Shown: piece after piece, positions 1 through 9,381 of the stretch | Layout of the letters: every line of letters begins with the position of its first letter | Position numbering within the stretch: position 1 is the first letter of the stretch | Made by a program: the position numbers and the translations under genes | Source of the DNA: Microterricola pindariensis | Lineage (GTDB): Bacteria; Actinomycetota; Actinomycetes; Actinomycetales; Microbacteriaceae | DNA length: 59,881 nucleotides | Direction of reading: 5' to 3' | NCBI RefSeq assembly: GCF_002936985.1 | Contig: NZ_MPZN01000020.1 | Location: 1 to 59,881, forward strand | The notes under the pieces: model-generated | What the model was told of the DNA's origin: nothing | Database searches by the model: none | The model's input: the letters and a program-made list of their open reading frames with translations, nothing else

Positions 1-977
1 TCACCTTGGCGGCGGCGCGTGCCCTCGCCGCAGCCCAGAACGCCGTCTCGGCGGCCGATTCTGCTGCCACCGCCGCCGACACCGAACAGCGCGAGCGGCT
101 GGACGAGCAGGGCTTCGAGAGTGCCGCGGCCGTCGTGGCCGCGCACCTCGACGCCGAGCGGCGCACGGCGATGGAGGCGGGCCTCCGGGCGCACGATGAC
201 GCGGTCGCGGCGGCAACGGCGACGCTCTCCGAGCCCGAACTCGCCGGGCTGCCGAGCGAAGAGGTCGAGCTCGAGGAGTCGGAGGCGGCCGTGCAGCTCG
301 CCCGCGCGGCCCGCGACGAGGCCCTCGCCCGGCGGGCGACGCTCACCGCGCACGCGGCCAGCCTGAGCGAGCTCGTCGACACCGTCGCGACGGCGTTGGC
401 GGCATCCGCGGAGCTGATCGGCCGTCACGAGGTCGTGGCCCGCCTGGCCGCGACGGTGAAGGGTGACGCCCCGAACGACCGGAGGATGCGCTTGGAGAGC
501 TTCGTGCTCGCCGCGGAGCTCGAGGAGATCGTGGCCGCGGCGAACGCCAGACTGCACCAGATGAGCGGCGGCCGCTACCTGCTCGAGCACGACGACGCCG
601 TCGGCTACCGCTCCACGCAGTCCGGCCTCGGTCTGGCGATCCTCGACAGCCACACCGGGGCGCAGCGGCCGACGCACTCGCTCTCTGGCGGCGAGACGTT
701 CCTGGCGTCCCTCGCCCTGGCGCTCGGCCTGGCCGAGGTCGTCACCGGACGGGCCGGCGGCATCACTCTCGACACCCTCTTCATCGACGAGGGATTCGGG
801 TCGTTGGACGCCGAGACGCTCGAGATCGCGATGACGACACTCGACGGGCTGCGCACGGGAGGCCGCACCATCGGGCTGATCAGCCACGTCGAGGCGATGA
901 AGGAGCAGATTCACGCCTCGCTGCAGGTGGCCGTCAGCGAACAGGGGTGGAGCACGATCAGCCAGCAGGCGGGATAG
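1..977 (+). CDS. sbcC: SbcC/Rad50-like exonuclease ATPase subunit, C-terminal fragment
   Basis: The frame is open at the left edge of the window (first whole codon at base 3), so only the last 325 or so residues are present. What is seen is the end of a long Ala/Glu-rich coiled coil followed by the C-terminal ABC half: signature LSGGETFLASLALALGL near 680-740, Walker B LDTLFIDEGFGSLD near 770-810, and a switch histidine in LISHVEAMKEQ near 880-910. This arrangement is that of SbcC, the ATPase partner of the SbcD nuclease, which opens hairpins and processes DNA ends in the cytoplasm. The sbcD gene would be expected just upstream, outside the window. RecN or another SMC-like ATPase is less likely because of the SbcC-type LSGGETF signature. 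Confidence 0.9.
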   Translation, partial: TLAAARALAAAQNAVSAADSAATAADTEQRERLDEQGFESAAAVVAAHLDAERRTAMEAGLRAHDDAVAAATATLSEPELAGLPSEEVELEESEAAVQLARAARDEALARRATLTAHAASLSELVDTVATALAASAELIGRHEVVARLAATVKGDAPNDRRMRLESFVLAAELEEIVAAANARLHQMSGGRYLLEHDDAVGYRSTQSGLGLAILDSHTGAQRPTHSLSGGETFLASLALALGLAEVVTGRAGGITLDTLFIDEGFGSLDAETLEIAMTTLDGLRTGGRTIGLISHVEAMKEQIHASLQVAVSEQGWSTISQQAG

Positions 978-994
978 GCCGCGCGTCCGACCGG

Positions 995-1297
995 CTACAC
1001 AGGCGTCGCCACGACCTTGCTCGAGGAGCGCGCCTGCAGCAGCGGCACGATCTGCTCGACCCCGATGCGGGTGAAGTGCTCCGCCTCGCGGTGCGCCGCG
1101 AAGCCGGCCGCGTCGACGAAGCACTCCACGATGACGATCTCCTCGGGGTTCTCAACGTTGCGGAAGTACTCGAAGCTCAGGCACGCCGGCTCGCGGCGCG
1201 TGGCAGCGGTCAGTTCGGCCAGAAGCCCGAGCACGGTCTCCAGCTGCCCCTCTCTCGGCTGGTAGCGGGCGATGACCTGGAAGAAGCTCTCTGGCAC
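995..1297 (-). CDS. ABM-domain (LsrG/YgiN-like) monooxygenase or isomerase
   Basis: A 100-residue protein with the single-domain antibiotic-biosynthesis-monooxygenase fold pattern: start VPESFFQVIARY, middle CLSFEYFRNVENPEEIVIVE, and a His in the AAHREAEHF segment. The GTG at 1295-1297 is chosen as start because AAGGA lies about ten bases upstream; a longer reading frame to 1417 would run into the next gene. It is the last gene of the minus-strand lsr-like operon, 52 bases after the aldolase/dehydrogenase stop. In AI-2 operons the ABM protein LsrG isomerises the phosphorylated substrate before LsrF cleaves it. The same size and position next to an lsrF homologue suggests a similar role here, but this is inference, and a quinol monooxygenase or mutarotase-like role remains possible. 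Confidence 0.75.
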   Translation of the reverse strand: MPESFFQVIARYQPREGQLETVLGLLAELTAATRREPACLSFEYFRNVENPEEIVIVECFVDAAGFAAHREAEHFTRIGVEQIVPLLQARSSSKVVATPV

Positions 1298-1349
1298 GGG
1301 TGGTGTTCCTTGATGTGAGGGGGCGGATGGCGGGGTGGGGCCTGGGCGG

Positions 1350-3278
1350 CTAGACGACGCGGTCGTTCCCGCCGTCGACGGTGATGTGGGCTCCCGTGGT
1401 GGCCGGGAACCCGGCACAGAGCGCGACGACGGCGTCCGCCACCGTGGCGCTCGTCACCTCGACGCCCAGCAGGTTGCGGGTGCGGTACTCCTCAACGCTC
1501 AGGCCGTACCGGGATGCACGCTCCGCGAGCAGCTCCGGGGTCCAGATCGCCGTGTCGAAGACCGCATCGGGCTCGACATGGTTGACGCGGATCCGGTCCG
1601 CCGCCCACTCCAGCGCCGCGACCCGGGCGAGCTGCGCCGCGGCCGTCTTGCTCGCGGAGTACGCCGCAGCACCGGGGCCGGGGGCAGCCACGTTCTTGGT
1701 CGACACCAACACGGCGCGCCCGCCACGCGGCGAGAGCGCGAGCAGCGGGTGGGCGGCGCGCAGCACCCGGGCGACCGCGGTCGCATTCACCCGGAGCGAG
1801 CGGTCCCAGAGCGCGTCGTCGAGGGCGGAGAGCGGCGCGCTCTCCGGGAAGATCCCGGCCGCGATGACGAGCATGTCGACGCCGCCGAACTCGCGGGCGG
1901 CCAGATCGATCGCCGAGTCGAGCACCGCACCGTCGCTCACGTCCCCGACGACGCCTCGCCAGGCGCGCCCGGGGAAGCTGGAGAGCACGGCCTCGTTGAG
2001 GTCGAGGCCGACGACGCTCGCGCCGCGGGCGAGCAGGGCGGCGGCGCAGGCGCGCCCGATCCCCGAGGCCGCACCGGTGACGAGCGCCACCTCGCCCTCC
2101 AAGTCACGCCCGCCTCCGGCCGAGCGGATGCGGGCCTGCTCCAGCTCCCAGTACTCGATCTCGAAGCTCTGCGCCTCGTCCAGCGAGGCGTAGCCGCCGT
2201 CCCGGTCCGCGGCGTCGATGATATCCATGGTGTGCAGGTAGATGTCATGCACCGCGTCGGCGGCGGCGGGCGTCGCGCCGACCGTGAGCAGGCCGAGCTC
2301 GGGGTCGAGCACGACGCGCGGGGCCGGGTCGAGCACCGTGTACTCGCCGTCGCCCCGGTTCTCGGCGACGTAGCGCAGGTAGTCGTCGGCGTAGGCCGCG
2401 ACGTCGGTGCCGAGCAGGGGCACCCGCTTGGTGCGGATCACGTGCTCCGGCGTCGCCGTGCCGCGCGCGGTGACACCGGCCAGGTCGTCCCGCCCCGCGA
2501 ATCGCAGTGCGCGCTCGGAGGCCGACTGGCGCACCAGCAGCGGGCGCCCGGCCGCGCGTGCGATGTCGCGCCGGAGTGCGGCGAGCTGGGCCGGTGCCCC
2601 GGCACGCTCGACGCGCGCGCCCTCCGCACCCCAGCTCTCGACGCCGAGCGCCGCGGATGCGGCGGCCACAAGCGCGCGGTGACGGTTGAGCGCGGCATCC
2701 GCGTCGTCTGCGAAGGTGAACAGGCCGTGGTTGGCCAGCACGATCGCGTCGGCGTCGCCCAGTTCCGTCGAGGCGACCATGCGGGCGAGGTCGAAGCCCG
2801 GCATGACGTAGGGCAGCACGACGACCCGCTCGCCGAGGACCTCTGCGGCCCGGCGCAGGCCATCCGGCTGGTCGGTGAGCGCGACGATCGCGTCGGCGTG
2901 CGAGTGCAGCACCACGCGGGCGGGCAGGTGGGCGTGCAGCAGCGCCTCGATCGACGCCGTCGGGGCGGTGGCGGAGAGCGATGCCTGCCGCAACTCGTTG
3001 ACCATTGCGGAGTCGCTCAGTGCCTCGAGCTGCAGCAGCTCGAGCAGGCGCCGGCGCCGGAGCGGTGCGAAGCCCGGCGCCTCGATGGTGCCGAGATCCC
3101 AGCCGCTGCCCTTGACGAGGACGAGCTCGAGCTGCGCACCGGTCACGTCCTCACTGCGCGCCTTGATCGAGGTGTTCCCGCCGCCGTGCAGCACGAGCGC
3201 GGGGTCGCTGCCGAGCAGCCTCGACACGCGCACGATCTCATCGAGTGCACTCGCGAGTGCGTCGTTCACAGCCGTCAT
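1350..3278 (-). CDS. Bifunctional class II aldolase / short-chain dehydrogenase (RhaD-ADH type)
   Basis: 642 residues. Residues 1 to about 380 form a class II aldolase/adducin domain with HGGGNTS and KGSGWDL phosphate-binding loops, a zinc-type cluster (EALLHAHLP then VVLHSHAD) and NHGLFTF. Residues 395 to the end form a short-chain dehydrogenase with TGAASGIG and the catalytic YSASK pair, so both halves look intact. The start is the ATG at 3276-3278, which overlaps the stop of the kinase gene (ATGA), indicating translational coupling. Fusions of this kind act on rhamnulose-1-phosphate and oxidise the resulting lactaldehyde, but no rhamnose isomerase is present here. Cleavage of another ketose phosphate and oxidation of the aldehyde product is the more cautious reading. 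Confidence 0.85.
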   Translation of the reverse strand: MTAVNDALASALDEIVRVSRLLGSDPALVLHGGGNTSIKARSEDVTGAQLELVLVKGSGWDLGTIEAPGFAPLRRRRLLELLQLEALSDSAMVNELRQASLSATAPTASIEALLHAHLPARVVLHSHADAIVALTDQPDGLRRAAEVLGERVVVLPYVMPGFDLARMVASTELGDADAIVLANHGLFTFADDADAALNRHRALVAAASAALGVESWGAEGARVERAGAPAQLAALRRDIARAAGRPLLVRQSASERALRFAGRDDLAGVTARGTATPEHVIRTKRVPLLGTDVAAYADDYLRYVAENRGDGEYTVLDPAPRVVLDPELGLLTVGATPAAADAVHDIYLHTMDIIDAADRDGGYASLDEAQSFEIEYWELEQARIRSAGGGRDLEGEVALVTGAASGIGRACAAALLARGASVVGLDLNEAVLSSFPGRAWRGVVGDVSDGAVLDSAIDLAAREFGGVDMLVIAAGIFPESAPLSALDDALWDRSLRVNATAVARVLRAAHPLLALSPRGGRAVLVSTKNVAAPGPGAAAYSASKTAAAQLARVAALEWAADRIRVNHVEPDAVFDTAIWTPELLAERASRYGLSVEEYRTRNLLGVEVTSATVADAVVALCAGFPATTGAHITVDGGNDRVV

Positions 3279-4774
3279 CGCGCGGCCTCCGTCCATACCT
3301 GTTTCATGGCGGCGAGCACCCGGTCGAAGCGCTCGCCCTGTCGTTGATAGCTCTCGCGGTCCGCCCCTGGCGACACCACGAGGGCGGGGTCAGGGCTGAC
3401 CCGCCAGGTGCTCGTGTCCCGGCCGATGCCGTTCGCGGCCAGCGAGGCGGCGCCGCGAGCGCCCAGCTCTGTACCGAGCTGCCGGCGCACCGGGTGGCCG
3501 ATGACATCGGCGAAGATCTGTGCCCACAGCGGGTTCTTGGCCCCGCCGCCGGCGAGGGTCCAGGGCTCAGCGGAGACGTGTGCGCCGCTCGAGCGCAGCT
3601 TCTCGAGCTGCACGCGGTGGTACTGCGTGATGCCCTCCGCGACGGCCCGGGCGATCTCGCGGTGGCCGTGGCTGCCCTTGGCGCCGATCAGGGTGCCGGT
3701 GGCGCCCAGGTGCTCGGGAGCCCCGTGCACGAACGGCAGGAACAGCAGGCCGTCGGCCCCCGCTGGCACGGAGGCTGCCGCCGCGAGGAGCTGTTGCGGC
3801 GAGACGGCGTCGGCGGACAGCGTCGACATGAGCGAGGAGTACCACTCGATGCTGGCGGCGGAGGTCGGGGCGACCTCCTGCGCCAGCATCAACTCCGGGT
3901 CCGGCAGCAGCGCGTTGAGCGTGACGCGCGGCGGCGCATCGCGAACGGGCACCACAACAGAGTTGATCGCCCAGGTTCCGACGATCACCGTGACGTCACC
4001 GCGTTCGGTCGAACCGGCGCCGATGGGGCTTGCGACGCAGTCCATGCATCCCGCGACGACCGGAACACCGGCCCGGAGCCCGGTGCGCGCAGCCGCCACG
4101 GCCGTCACCTCGCCGATCACAGCGTCGGAGTTGGAGAGCGGAGGCTGCAGGCGCATGAGCTCGCGCGGCACCCCGAGCATGTCGAACACCTCTGGTTCGT
4201 AGTCGCGCGAAGCCAGGTCGACCAGCCCGCAACCCGAGGCGTCGGAGTAGTCGGCGTTCGCCTGCCCCGTGAGGCACGCGGTGATCCAGTCTTTGCAGGT
4301 GAGCGCCCAGCGTGCCCTGGCGAGCGTCTCCGGCTCGTTGTCGTGCATCCAGCGCAGCAGCACACCGGGCTGCCCGGCCCACGGCACCGAGCCGGTGACG
4401 GTGCGGATCCGCTCCACCTCGGCCGCGTCGAGGCCGGCCACGAGATTCTCGCTCCGGGTGTCGGTCGAGGCGAAGGCGCTGCGAACGGGTGCGAGAGCCT
4501 CATCGACCAGATAGAGCCCGTTGCCGTGACCGGTGGCGCCCAGCGCCTGCACCGTCCAGCCGTTCGCGTCCAGCCACCCGGTGAGCAGCCCGAGCACATC
4601 GGCCACGACCTCCCACAGGGCGGCCATGTCGATCTCTTGGCGGTCGGCGGAGACGGCGACCCGCGGGTTGGGGGCCGAGTAGCTGCGGAGTTCCTGGCCG
4701 TCCGCGTCGAACGCGGCGGCCTTGGCCGAGGTGAGACCGACGTCGATCCCGATGTAGCACTGCTTGACTGACAC
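3275..4774 (-). CDS. FGGY-family carbohydrate (polyol/ketose) kinase
   Basis: 499 residues, the usual FGGY length. The N-terminal ATPase-fold segment CYIGIDVGLTSAKAAAFD and the C-terminal adenosine motif LAGGGAKNPLWAQIFADVIG are both present, together with the internal ATGHGNGLY and CKDWITACLTG blocks typical of xylulose-, erythritol- and LsrK-like kinases. The start is GTG at 4774, preceded by AAGGAAG; the gene ends in an ATGA overlap with the downstream aldolase/dehydrogenase and begins 13 bases after the GlpD-like gene. It should phosphorylate the imported substrate in the cytoplasm. Sequence alone does not separate an AI-2 kinase (LsrK) from an erythritol or pentulose kinase; the GlpD-like neighbour favours a polyol. 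Confidence 0.85.
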   Translation of the reverse strand: MSVKQCYIGIDVGLTSAKAAAFDADGQELRSYSAPNPRVAVSADRQEIDMAALWEVVADVLGLLTGWLDANGWTVQALGATGHGNGLYLVDEALAPVRSAFASTDTRSENLVAGLDAAEVERIRTVTGSVPWAGQPGVLLRWMHDNEPETLARARWALTCKDWITACLTGQANADYSDASGCGLVDLASRDYEPEVFDMLGVPRELMRLQPPLSNSDAVIGEVTAVAAARTGLRAGVPVVAGCMDCVASPIGAGSTERGDVTVIVGTWAINSVVVPVRDAPPRVTLNALLPDPELMLAQEVAPTSAASIEWYSSLMSTLSADAVSPQQLLAAAASVPAGADGLLFLPFVHGAPEHLGATGTLIGAKGSHGHREIARAVAEGITQYHRVQLEKLRSSGAHVSAEPWTLAGGGAKNPLWAQIFADVIGHPVRRQLGTELGARGAASLAANGIGRDTSTWRVSPDPALVVSPGADRESYQRQGERFDRVLAAMKQVWTEAAR

Positions 4775-4787
4775 TGTTGCTTCCTTG

Positions 4788-6434
4788 CTAGTTGCCGGCC
4801 GCGTTCTCAGCGCGGACGACCCGCGGCATGAAACGGCGCATCGACTGACGATAGCGGTCGAGCTCGCTGTCGGCGCGCTCGCGGGTCCAGCCGGCGTGCT
4901 CCACCAGCACGGCGGCGATGGCGGGGGCGGCGGCGAGGCCGACGTCCCCGTTCAGGGCGACGACCATGCGGCGCAGCACGACATCCTCCAGCGTGAACGC
5001 CCCCTCGTTGACGACGGCGTGCACGGCCTCGGCGGCCAGGGCGCCGCTGTCCGGGTCAACGACCCGGGCCAGCTCCGGCGACTCGTCGATCAGCCGGGCG
5101 ACGGACTCCGCAGCGACCCCGTAGGTGTCGACGAGGCGGGCCGCGGCCGCGGCGGGCAGCGAGGTGCGCCCGATGAAGCCCTCGCGGTACTCGGCCCACT
5201 CACCCGTCGGCGCTCCGGGGAGCGCCGCGTTGCGCGTCGGGGAGGCGCCGGGTTTGCGTCCGAGGGCGCGCTCGATCTTCTTCGCAACCAGTTCTCCGAG
5301 GGCTCGGTGGGTCGTCAGCTTGCCGCCGATGAGCGTGATGAGGCCGGCGCTCGAGCCGCTGTGCACGAGGATCTCGTGGTCGCGGCTGACCTTGGACGGG
5401 TCGTCCAGCTCGCCCACATACGGCAGGGGGCGTACCCCGGAGTACGACCACAGCACGTCCTCCGTGCTCAGCCTGGCCCGCGGGATCAGCCGGTTGACGG
5501 CGTTGAGCAGGTAGGCGCTCTCGTCACCGTCGATGACGATCGAGTCGATGGAGTCGTTGTAGGGGATGTCGGTCGTCCCGATCATGTACCTGCCGTTCCA
5601 CGGCAGCACGAACATCGGTCGTGCGTCATCCGGGGACTCGAAGAAGATGCAGCTGTCCGGCGCGCCGTCGAAGGGGTCGACGACGAGGTGGCTGCCCTTG
5701 GTCGGGCCCATCTTCCGATCGTGGCCGCCGGCCAGCGCGAGCACCTCGTCGACCCACGGGCCCGCGGCGTTGACGACGAGCTTGGCGTCGATCTGCTTGA
5801 GGCCGCCGTCGAGCCGGTCGCGGTACTGGATGCCGCTGATGCGGCCGCCGCTGCGCACGAGCGACTCGACCTTGGAGTGCGTCAGCAGCGTGGCGCCGTG
5901 CTCGTGCGCGTCGACGGCGAGCTCGAGGCTCAGGCGCTCGGTGAGCGGGACGTGCGCGTCATGAAAGAGCCCGCCCCACTTGACGCCGCCCTCGGCCAGT
6001 TCCGGCCAGTCGCGGCGCATCCGGGCGCCGAAGACGATCCGATTGAACGGCAGCGGCTTGCCGATGGCGAGCACGTCGTGGAGCATGAGCCCGCAGGCGA
6101 CCAGCCAGCCCGGCCGGCTCTGCCCCTTCACGAACGGCACCAGCATGGGGTAGTGGTGCACCAGGTGGGGGGCACGCTTGAGCAGGATGTTGCGCTCGCG
6201 AATCGACTCGTACACGAGGTGCAGTTCGAGGCGTTCGAGGTACTTCAGCCCGCCGTGGATGAGACGGGTCGAGATGGCGGAGGTGCGCGCCCCGATGTCG
6301 TCCTGGTCGATGAGGACGACGCTGAGGCCGCGTCGCGCCGCCTCACGGGCGACCGCGAGGCCGTTGATTCCTGCGCCGATCACGGCGACGTCGACGGGGG
6401 CTACATTGCGTGCATAGCTCGACAGAGCGGGCAT
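4788..6434 (-). CDS. GlpD-like FAD-dependent polyol-phosphate dehydrogenase
   Basis: 548 residues, matching aerobic glycerol-3-phosphate dehydrogenases. The FAD Rossmann motif VAVIGAGINGLAVAREAARRG is at residues 15-35, followed by the GlpD signature STRLIHGGLKYLE near 60; GGKLTTHR near 360 and the C-terminal helical cap are present. The ATG at 6432-6434 is chosen over a 255-base longer frame because it has AAGGA just upstream and starts the conserved domain. Family members pass electrons to quinone at the membrane. In erythritol operons the homologue EryB oxidises erythritol-4-phosphate rather than glycerol-3-phosphate. The position between kinase and LsrF-type aldolase, with no glycerol facilitator, makes a phosphorylated polyol other than glycerol 3-phosphate the likelier substrate. 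Confidence 0.85.
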   Translation of the reverse strand: MPALSSYARNVAPVDVAVIGAGINGLAVAREAARRGLSVVLIDQDDIGARTSAISTRLIHGGLKYLERLELHLVYESIRERNILLKRAPHLVHHYPMLVPFVKGQSRPGWLVACGLMLHDVLAIGKPLPFNRIVFGARMRRDWPELAEGGVKWGGLFHDAHVPLTERLSLELAVDAHEHGATLLTHSKVESLVRSGGRISGIQYRDRLDGGLKQIDAKLVVNAAGPWVDEVLALAGGHDRKMGPTKGSHLVVDPFDGAPDSCIFFESPDDARPMFVLPWNGRYMIGTTDIPYNDSIDSIVIDGDESAYLLNAVNRLIPRARLSTEDVLWSYSGVRPLPYVGELDDPSKVSRDHEILVHSGSSAGLITLIGGKLTTHRALGELVAKKIERALGRKPGASPTRNAALPGAPTGEWAEYREGFIGRTSLPAAAAARLVDTYGVAAESVARLIDESPELARVVDPDSGALAAEAVHAVVNEGAFTLEDVVLRRMVVALNGDVGLAAAPAIAAVLVEHAGWTRERADSELDRYRQSMRRFMPRVVRAENAAGN

Positions 6435-6489
6435 GGTGGTCCTTAGAAACAACAGGGGCGCGGGATGGTTGCCCTCCCGCGCCCTCCGA

Positions 6490-7365
6490 TCAGTGGGAGA
6501 GTTCCTCGTACAGCGCGAAGGCCTCGTCGGGGCTGAGGTTCTCGTGCACGACGGCGCGGACGGCGGCGAGCATCGCCGAGGGGTGCTCCGACTGGAAGAC
6601 GTTGCGCCCCATGTCGACGCCCGCGGCGCCCTCCTGCATGGCGCGGTAGGCCACCGTGAGGGCCTCCTTCTCCTCGACCTTCTTTCCACCGGCGATGATG
6701 ATCGGCACCGGGCAGGCGGAGGTGATCGTCTCGAAGCCCTCCTCCACGTAGTAGGTCTTCACGAAGGCGGCGCCGAGCTCGGCCGACATGCGGGTCGCGA
6801 GCCGGAAGTAGCGGGCGTCGCGGACCATGTCCCGGCCGACGGCCGTGACGGCGAGCACCGGGATGCCGGTGGCCTGGCCCTGGTCGACCAGGGTGGTGAG
6901 GTTCTTGATCGACTTGGTCTCGTTCTCGCTGCCGACGAAGACCTGCACGGCCAACGCTGCGGCATCCACGCGCACGGCGTCGTCGATGCTGACGGCGAGC
7001 TCCTCGTTGGAGAGGTCGGTCAGCACGCTGGGGCCGCCGCTGGCCCGCAGGACGATGCCCTTTCCGCTCTCGGCGGGGATCGTCGTGCGCAGCGCGCCCC
7101 GGGTGAGCATCAACGCGTCGGCCTGCGGGATCAGGGGGACGATCGAGCGGTCGAGGCGCTCCAGACCGGAGGTGGGGCCCTGGAAATAGCCGTGGTCGAA
7201 GGCAAGCATGACGGTCTTGCCGTCGGCCGGGTCGAAGATGCGCGACAGACGGGCGCGCATGCCCCAGTCCTGCCCGCCCAAGCCCTTGAGGTGGAAGGCG
7301 CCAGTGGCGCCGGCGGTCGCGCCGCCGAAGTCGGTGCCTTCGCGGAGGTCGTCGAGGTCAGCCAT
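6490..7365 (-). CDS. lsrF: LsrF-type 3-hydroxy-5-phosphonooxypentane-2,4-dione thiolase / class I aldolase
   Basis: 291 residues, the length of Escherichia coli LsrF, starting with the same MADLDDL motif. It contains the [11 protein letters not shown] phosphate-aldolase motif, the Schiff-base lysine in [10 protein letters not shown], the downstream [12 protein letters not shown] strand and [14 protein letters not shown], all highly similar to LsrF. LsrF transfers an acetyl group from phosphorylated AI-2 breakdown product to CoA, yielding dihydroxyacetone phosphate. The ATG at 7363-7365 has AAGGAG upstream and overlaps the end of the preceding permease gene by eight bases. The family match is strong, but the surrounding GlpD and RhaD-type enzymes mean the true substrate may be a related phosphorylated dicarbonyl compound. 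Confidence 0.85.
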   Translation of the reverse strand: MADLDDLREGTDFGGATAGATGAFHLKGLGGQDWGMRARLSRIFDPADGKTVMLAFDHGYFQGPTSGLERLDRSIVPLIPQADALMLTRGALRTTIPAESGKGIVLRASGGPSVLTDLSNEELAVSIDDAVRVDAAALAVQVFVGSENETKSIKNLTTLVDQGQATGIPVLAVTAVGRDMVRDARYFRLATRMSAELGAAFVKTYYVEEGFETITSACPVPIIIAGGKKVEEKEALTVAYRAMQEGAAGVDMGRNVFQSEHPSAMLAAVRAVVHENLSPDEAFALYEELSH

Positions 7366-8407
7366 GTGTGGTCTCCTTGTTCTTGTTTCTGATCTGGAGG
7401 GTGTCGCGCAGTCGCGCAAGAGAGGATCGTCCGGTTCCCGTGGCGGCGGCCGAGACAACCACGACGGCGACGACGAGGACGCCCTTGAGGATGTTCTGGG
7501 CGCCGATGCTCCAGCCGACGAGGTTGAGCAGGCCGGAGAGCAGCACGAAGAAGAGGGCACCGGTCCAGGCACCGGCCGCCACCGCCCGACCGCCGGAGAT
7601 GAGGGTGCCGCCGATCACCACGACGGCGATCGAGTCGAGCATGTAGGAGGTGCCGAGCACCGTGCTCGGCGAGATGAACGCGGCGAGCAGGCCGCCGGCG
7701 AGGCCGGCGAACGCTCCGCAGAGCAGGTAGGCGAGCGCGGTGATCGCCCACACCTTGATGCCGGCCCGCTCGGCCGCGCGGGCGCTCTGGCCCACCGCGA
7801 TGATCGAGAGCCCGAAGCGGGTGTGCCGGAGCATCAGCGCGACCACGATCGTCACGGCCAGGACGAGCAGCGCGATCAGCGGGACGCCGAGGATCTTGGC
7901 GTTCACGAACGCCCGCAGGCCGGCATCCGCCGAGTGCCTGCTCGCGTCGGCAAGGAGCAGGGTGGCCGAGGAGACGATGAGGCTCGTCGCCAGGGTCGCG
8001 ATGATCGGCGGCACCCGCAGGAGCAGGATCGCGATCACGCTGCAGACGGCGGCCGCGATGCCGGCTCCGACGGCGGCGAGGACACCGGCAGTGGGGCCCG
8101 CAGCTGCGCCCACCGCGACGGACACGTAGGAGGCCATCGAGATGATCGTGCCGACGGAGACATCGATATTGCCGGGGCCCAGCGTGATGACGAGCATCTG
8201 GCCGAGTGCGACGAGCACCAGGAAAGGCGCGAGCGTGAGCGCTTGGGCGAGCGGGTCGAATGGCGCGCCGGGGCGCACGACCACGATCAGCGCCCAGACG
8301 GCCAGCACTCCGATGAGCGACCAGCCCCAGGCCGGCCAGCTGAGCCGCCGGCGTCGGGGCGAAGCGTCTGGACTCGTCAGCGGGGCGGTGGAAAGCGTGG
8401 CGCTCAT
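7358..8407 (-). CDS. Sugar ABC transporter permease (LsrD/RbsC type)
   Basis: 349 residues with about nine to ten hydrophobic segments and the ribose-type permease signature: [19 protein letters not shown] around residues 75-95 and a C-terminal [17 protein letters not shown] block. The N-terminal 25 residues are a short Arg-rich cytoplasmic tail. The ATG at 8405-8407 overlaps the stop of the second permease gene (ATGA), and the last codons overlap lsrF. It forms the membrane channel together with the upstream permease, driven by the ATPase encoded before both. Two different permeases rather than one homodimeric permease is the LsrC/LsrD arrangement. Confidence 0.85.
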   Translation of the reverse strand: MSATLSTAPLTSPDASPRRRRLSWPAWGWSLIGVLAVWALIVVVRPGAPFDPLAQALTLAPFLVLVALGQMLVITLGPGNIDVSVGTIISMASYVSVAVGAAAGPTAGVLAAVGAGIAAAVCSVIAILLLRVPPIIATLATSLIVSSATLLLADASRHSADAGLRAFVNAKILGVPLIALLVLAVTIVVALMLRHTRFGLSIIAVGQSARAAERAGIKVWAITALAYLLCGAFAGLAGGLLAAFISPSTVLGTSYMLDSIAVVVIGGTLISGGRAVAAGAWTGALFFVLLSGLLNLVGWSIGAQNILKGVLVVAVVVVSAAATGTGRSSLARLRDTLQIRNKNKETTHG

Positions 8408-9381
8408 CGGGTGAACCTCTCTGTGATGATGCGGCCGGCGAGAACGGCGAGGACGATGATTCCCTGCGCCGCGGATTGCAGGCTGGAGGACAAGCTCATG
8501 AGGCTGAGGAGGACCGTGATCAGGCCGAGGGTGACCGCGCCGAGGGTGGCGCCGATGGGGAGGGCGCGCCCTCCCGAGAAGGTGCCGCCGCCGAGGATCA
8601 CCGCGGCGATCGTCATCAGCGTGAAGTTGCTGGCGGAGTTGATATCGCCAGAGCGGGTCTGCGACGCCAGCAGGAGGCCGGAGACGACGATCAGGACGGC
8701 TGCGAGCACGTAGGCCGTAACCCTGGTTCCGGCGAGCGACCAGCCGGCCTTCTGCAGGGTCGGGGCGCTGCTGCCGAGCGCCCGCATCCTGGACCCGATG
8801 CGGCTCTGCCTGGCGAGATACCAGCCGATCAGGGTGGCGACCACGATGAAGACGAGGGGTGCAGGAACACTGTCGGGGCGCCAGCGGCCGATGGCGGTCA
8901 GCCAGTCGGGGGTCGCTCCTCCGGGGGTTGGCAGGATCTGCAGGCCGAGCCCGATCCAGACGAAGGACATGCCGAGCGTGATGATGATGGAGGGCACCCC
9001 GCGCTTCTGCACGATCAGCCCGAGCAGCGCGTACACGCCGACGATTGCAACGAGCAGCCCCCAGCCGAGGAGTGGGCTCTCGGCTAGGAGGGTCGCCGCG
9101 ATCACCGTGACGAGCCCGATCAGCGCACCGATGCCCAGGTCGATGTCGCCGACGGACATGATGAGCATCTGGGCCTGGGCGGCGAAGACGAGCGGCACCG
9201 CGGACATGAGCATGAGGGTCAGGCCCGAGACGCTCAGGATGCCGGGCTGGTTGACCACGGAGATCCCGAAGATCACCACGAGGGCGACCAGTGAGAGAAG
9301 CGCGGGGAAGCCGTGGACGGCGCTCACGCGGGCACGGCCCGCGAGGCCCGGCCGGGCGCTGGCCTGGATTGTCGTCGTCAT
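8404..9381 (-). CDS. Sugar ABC transporter permease (LsrC/RbsC type)
   Basis: 325 residues, strongly hydrophobic, with the ribose-permease family blocks AQAQMLIMSVGDIDLGIGAL near residue 70 and VILGGGTFSGGRALPIG near 270. Both ends overlap their neighbours by four bases (ATGA), so it is translationally coupled to the ATPase gene upstream and the second permease downstream. It is the second half of a heterodimeric transmembrane domain in the cytoplasmic membrane. The substrate cannot be read from the permease; by context it is that of the kinase and dehydrogenase genes of the same operon. Confidence 0.85.
   Translation of the reverse strand: MTTTIQASARPGLAGRARVSAVHGFPALLSLVALVVIFGISVVNQPGILSVSGLTLMLMSAVPLVFAAQAQMLIMSVGDIDLGIGALIGLVTVIAATLLAESPLLGWGLLVAIVGVYALLGLIVQKRGVPSIIITLGMSFVWIGLGLQILPTPGGATPDWLTAIGRWRPDSVPAPLVFIVVATLIGWYLARQSRIGSRMRALGSSAPTLQKAGWSLAGTRVTAYVLAAVLIVVSGLLLASQTRSGDINSASNFTLMTIAAVILGGGTFSGGRALPIGATLGAVTLGLITVLLSLMSLSSSLQSAAQGIIVLAVLAGRIITERFTR

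Noticed and set aside
1335-3347. 670-residue open frame on the plus strand over the aldolase/dehydrogenase gene
   Set aside because: It is antisense to a complete, motif-bearing gene, and its product is a shadow with Arg/Gly/Val-rich composition and no domain.
4788-6434. Plain glycerol-3-phosphate dehydrogenase glpD of a glycerol operon
   Set aside because: No glpF is present, and the kinase is not adjacent in the glpK arrangement and is not clearly of GlpK type; the transporter is an ABC system with an lsr-type aldolase. Kept as an alternative only.
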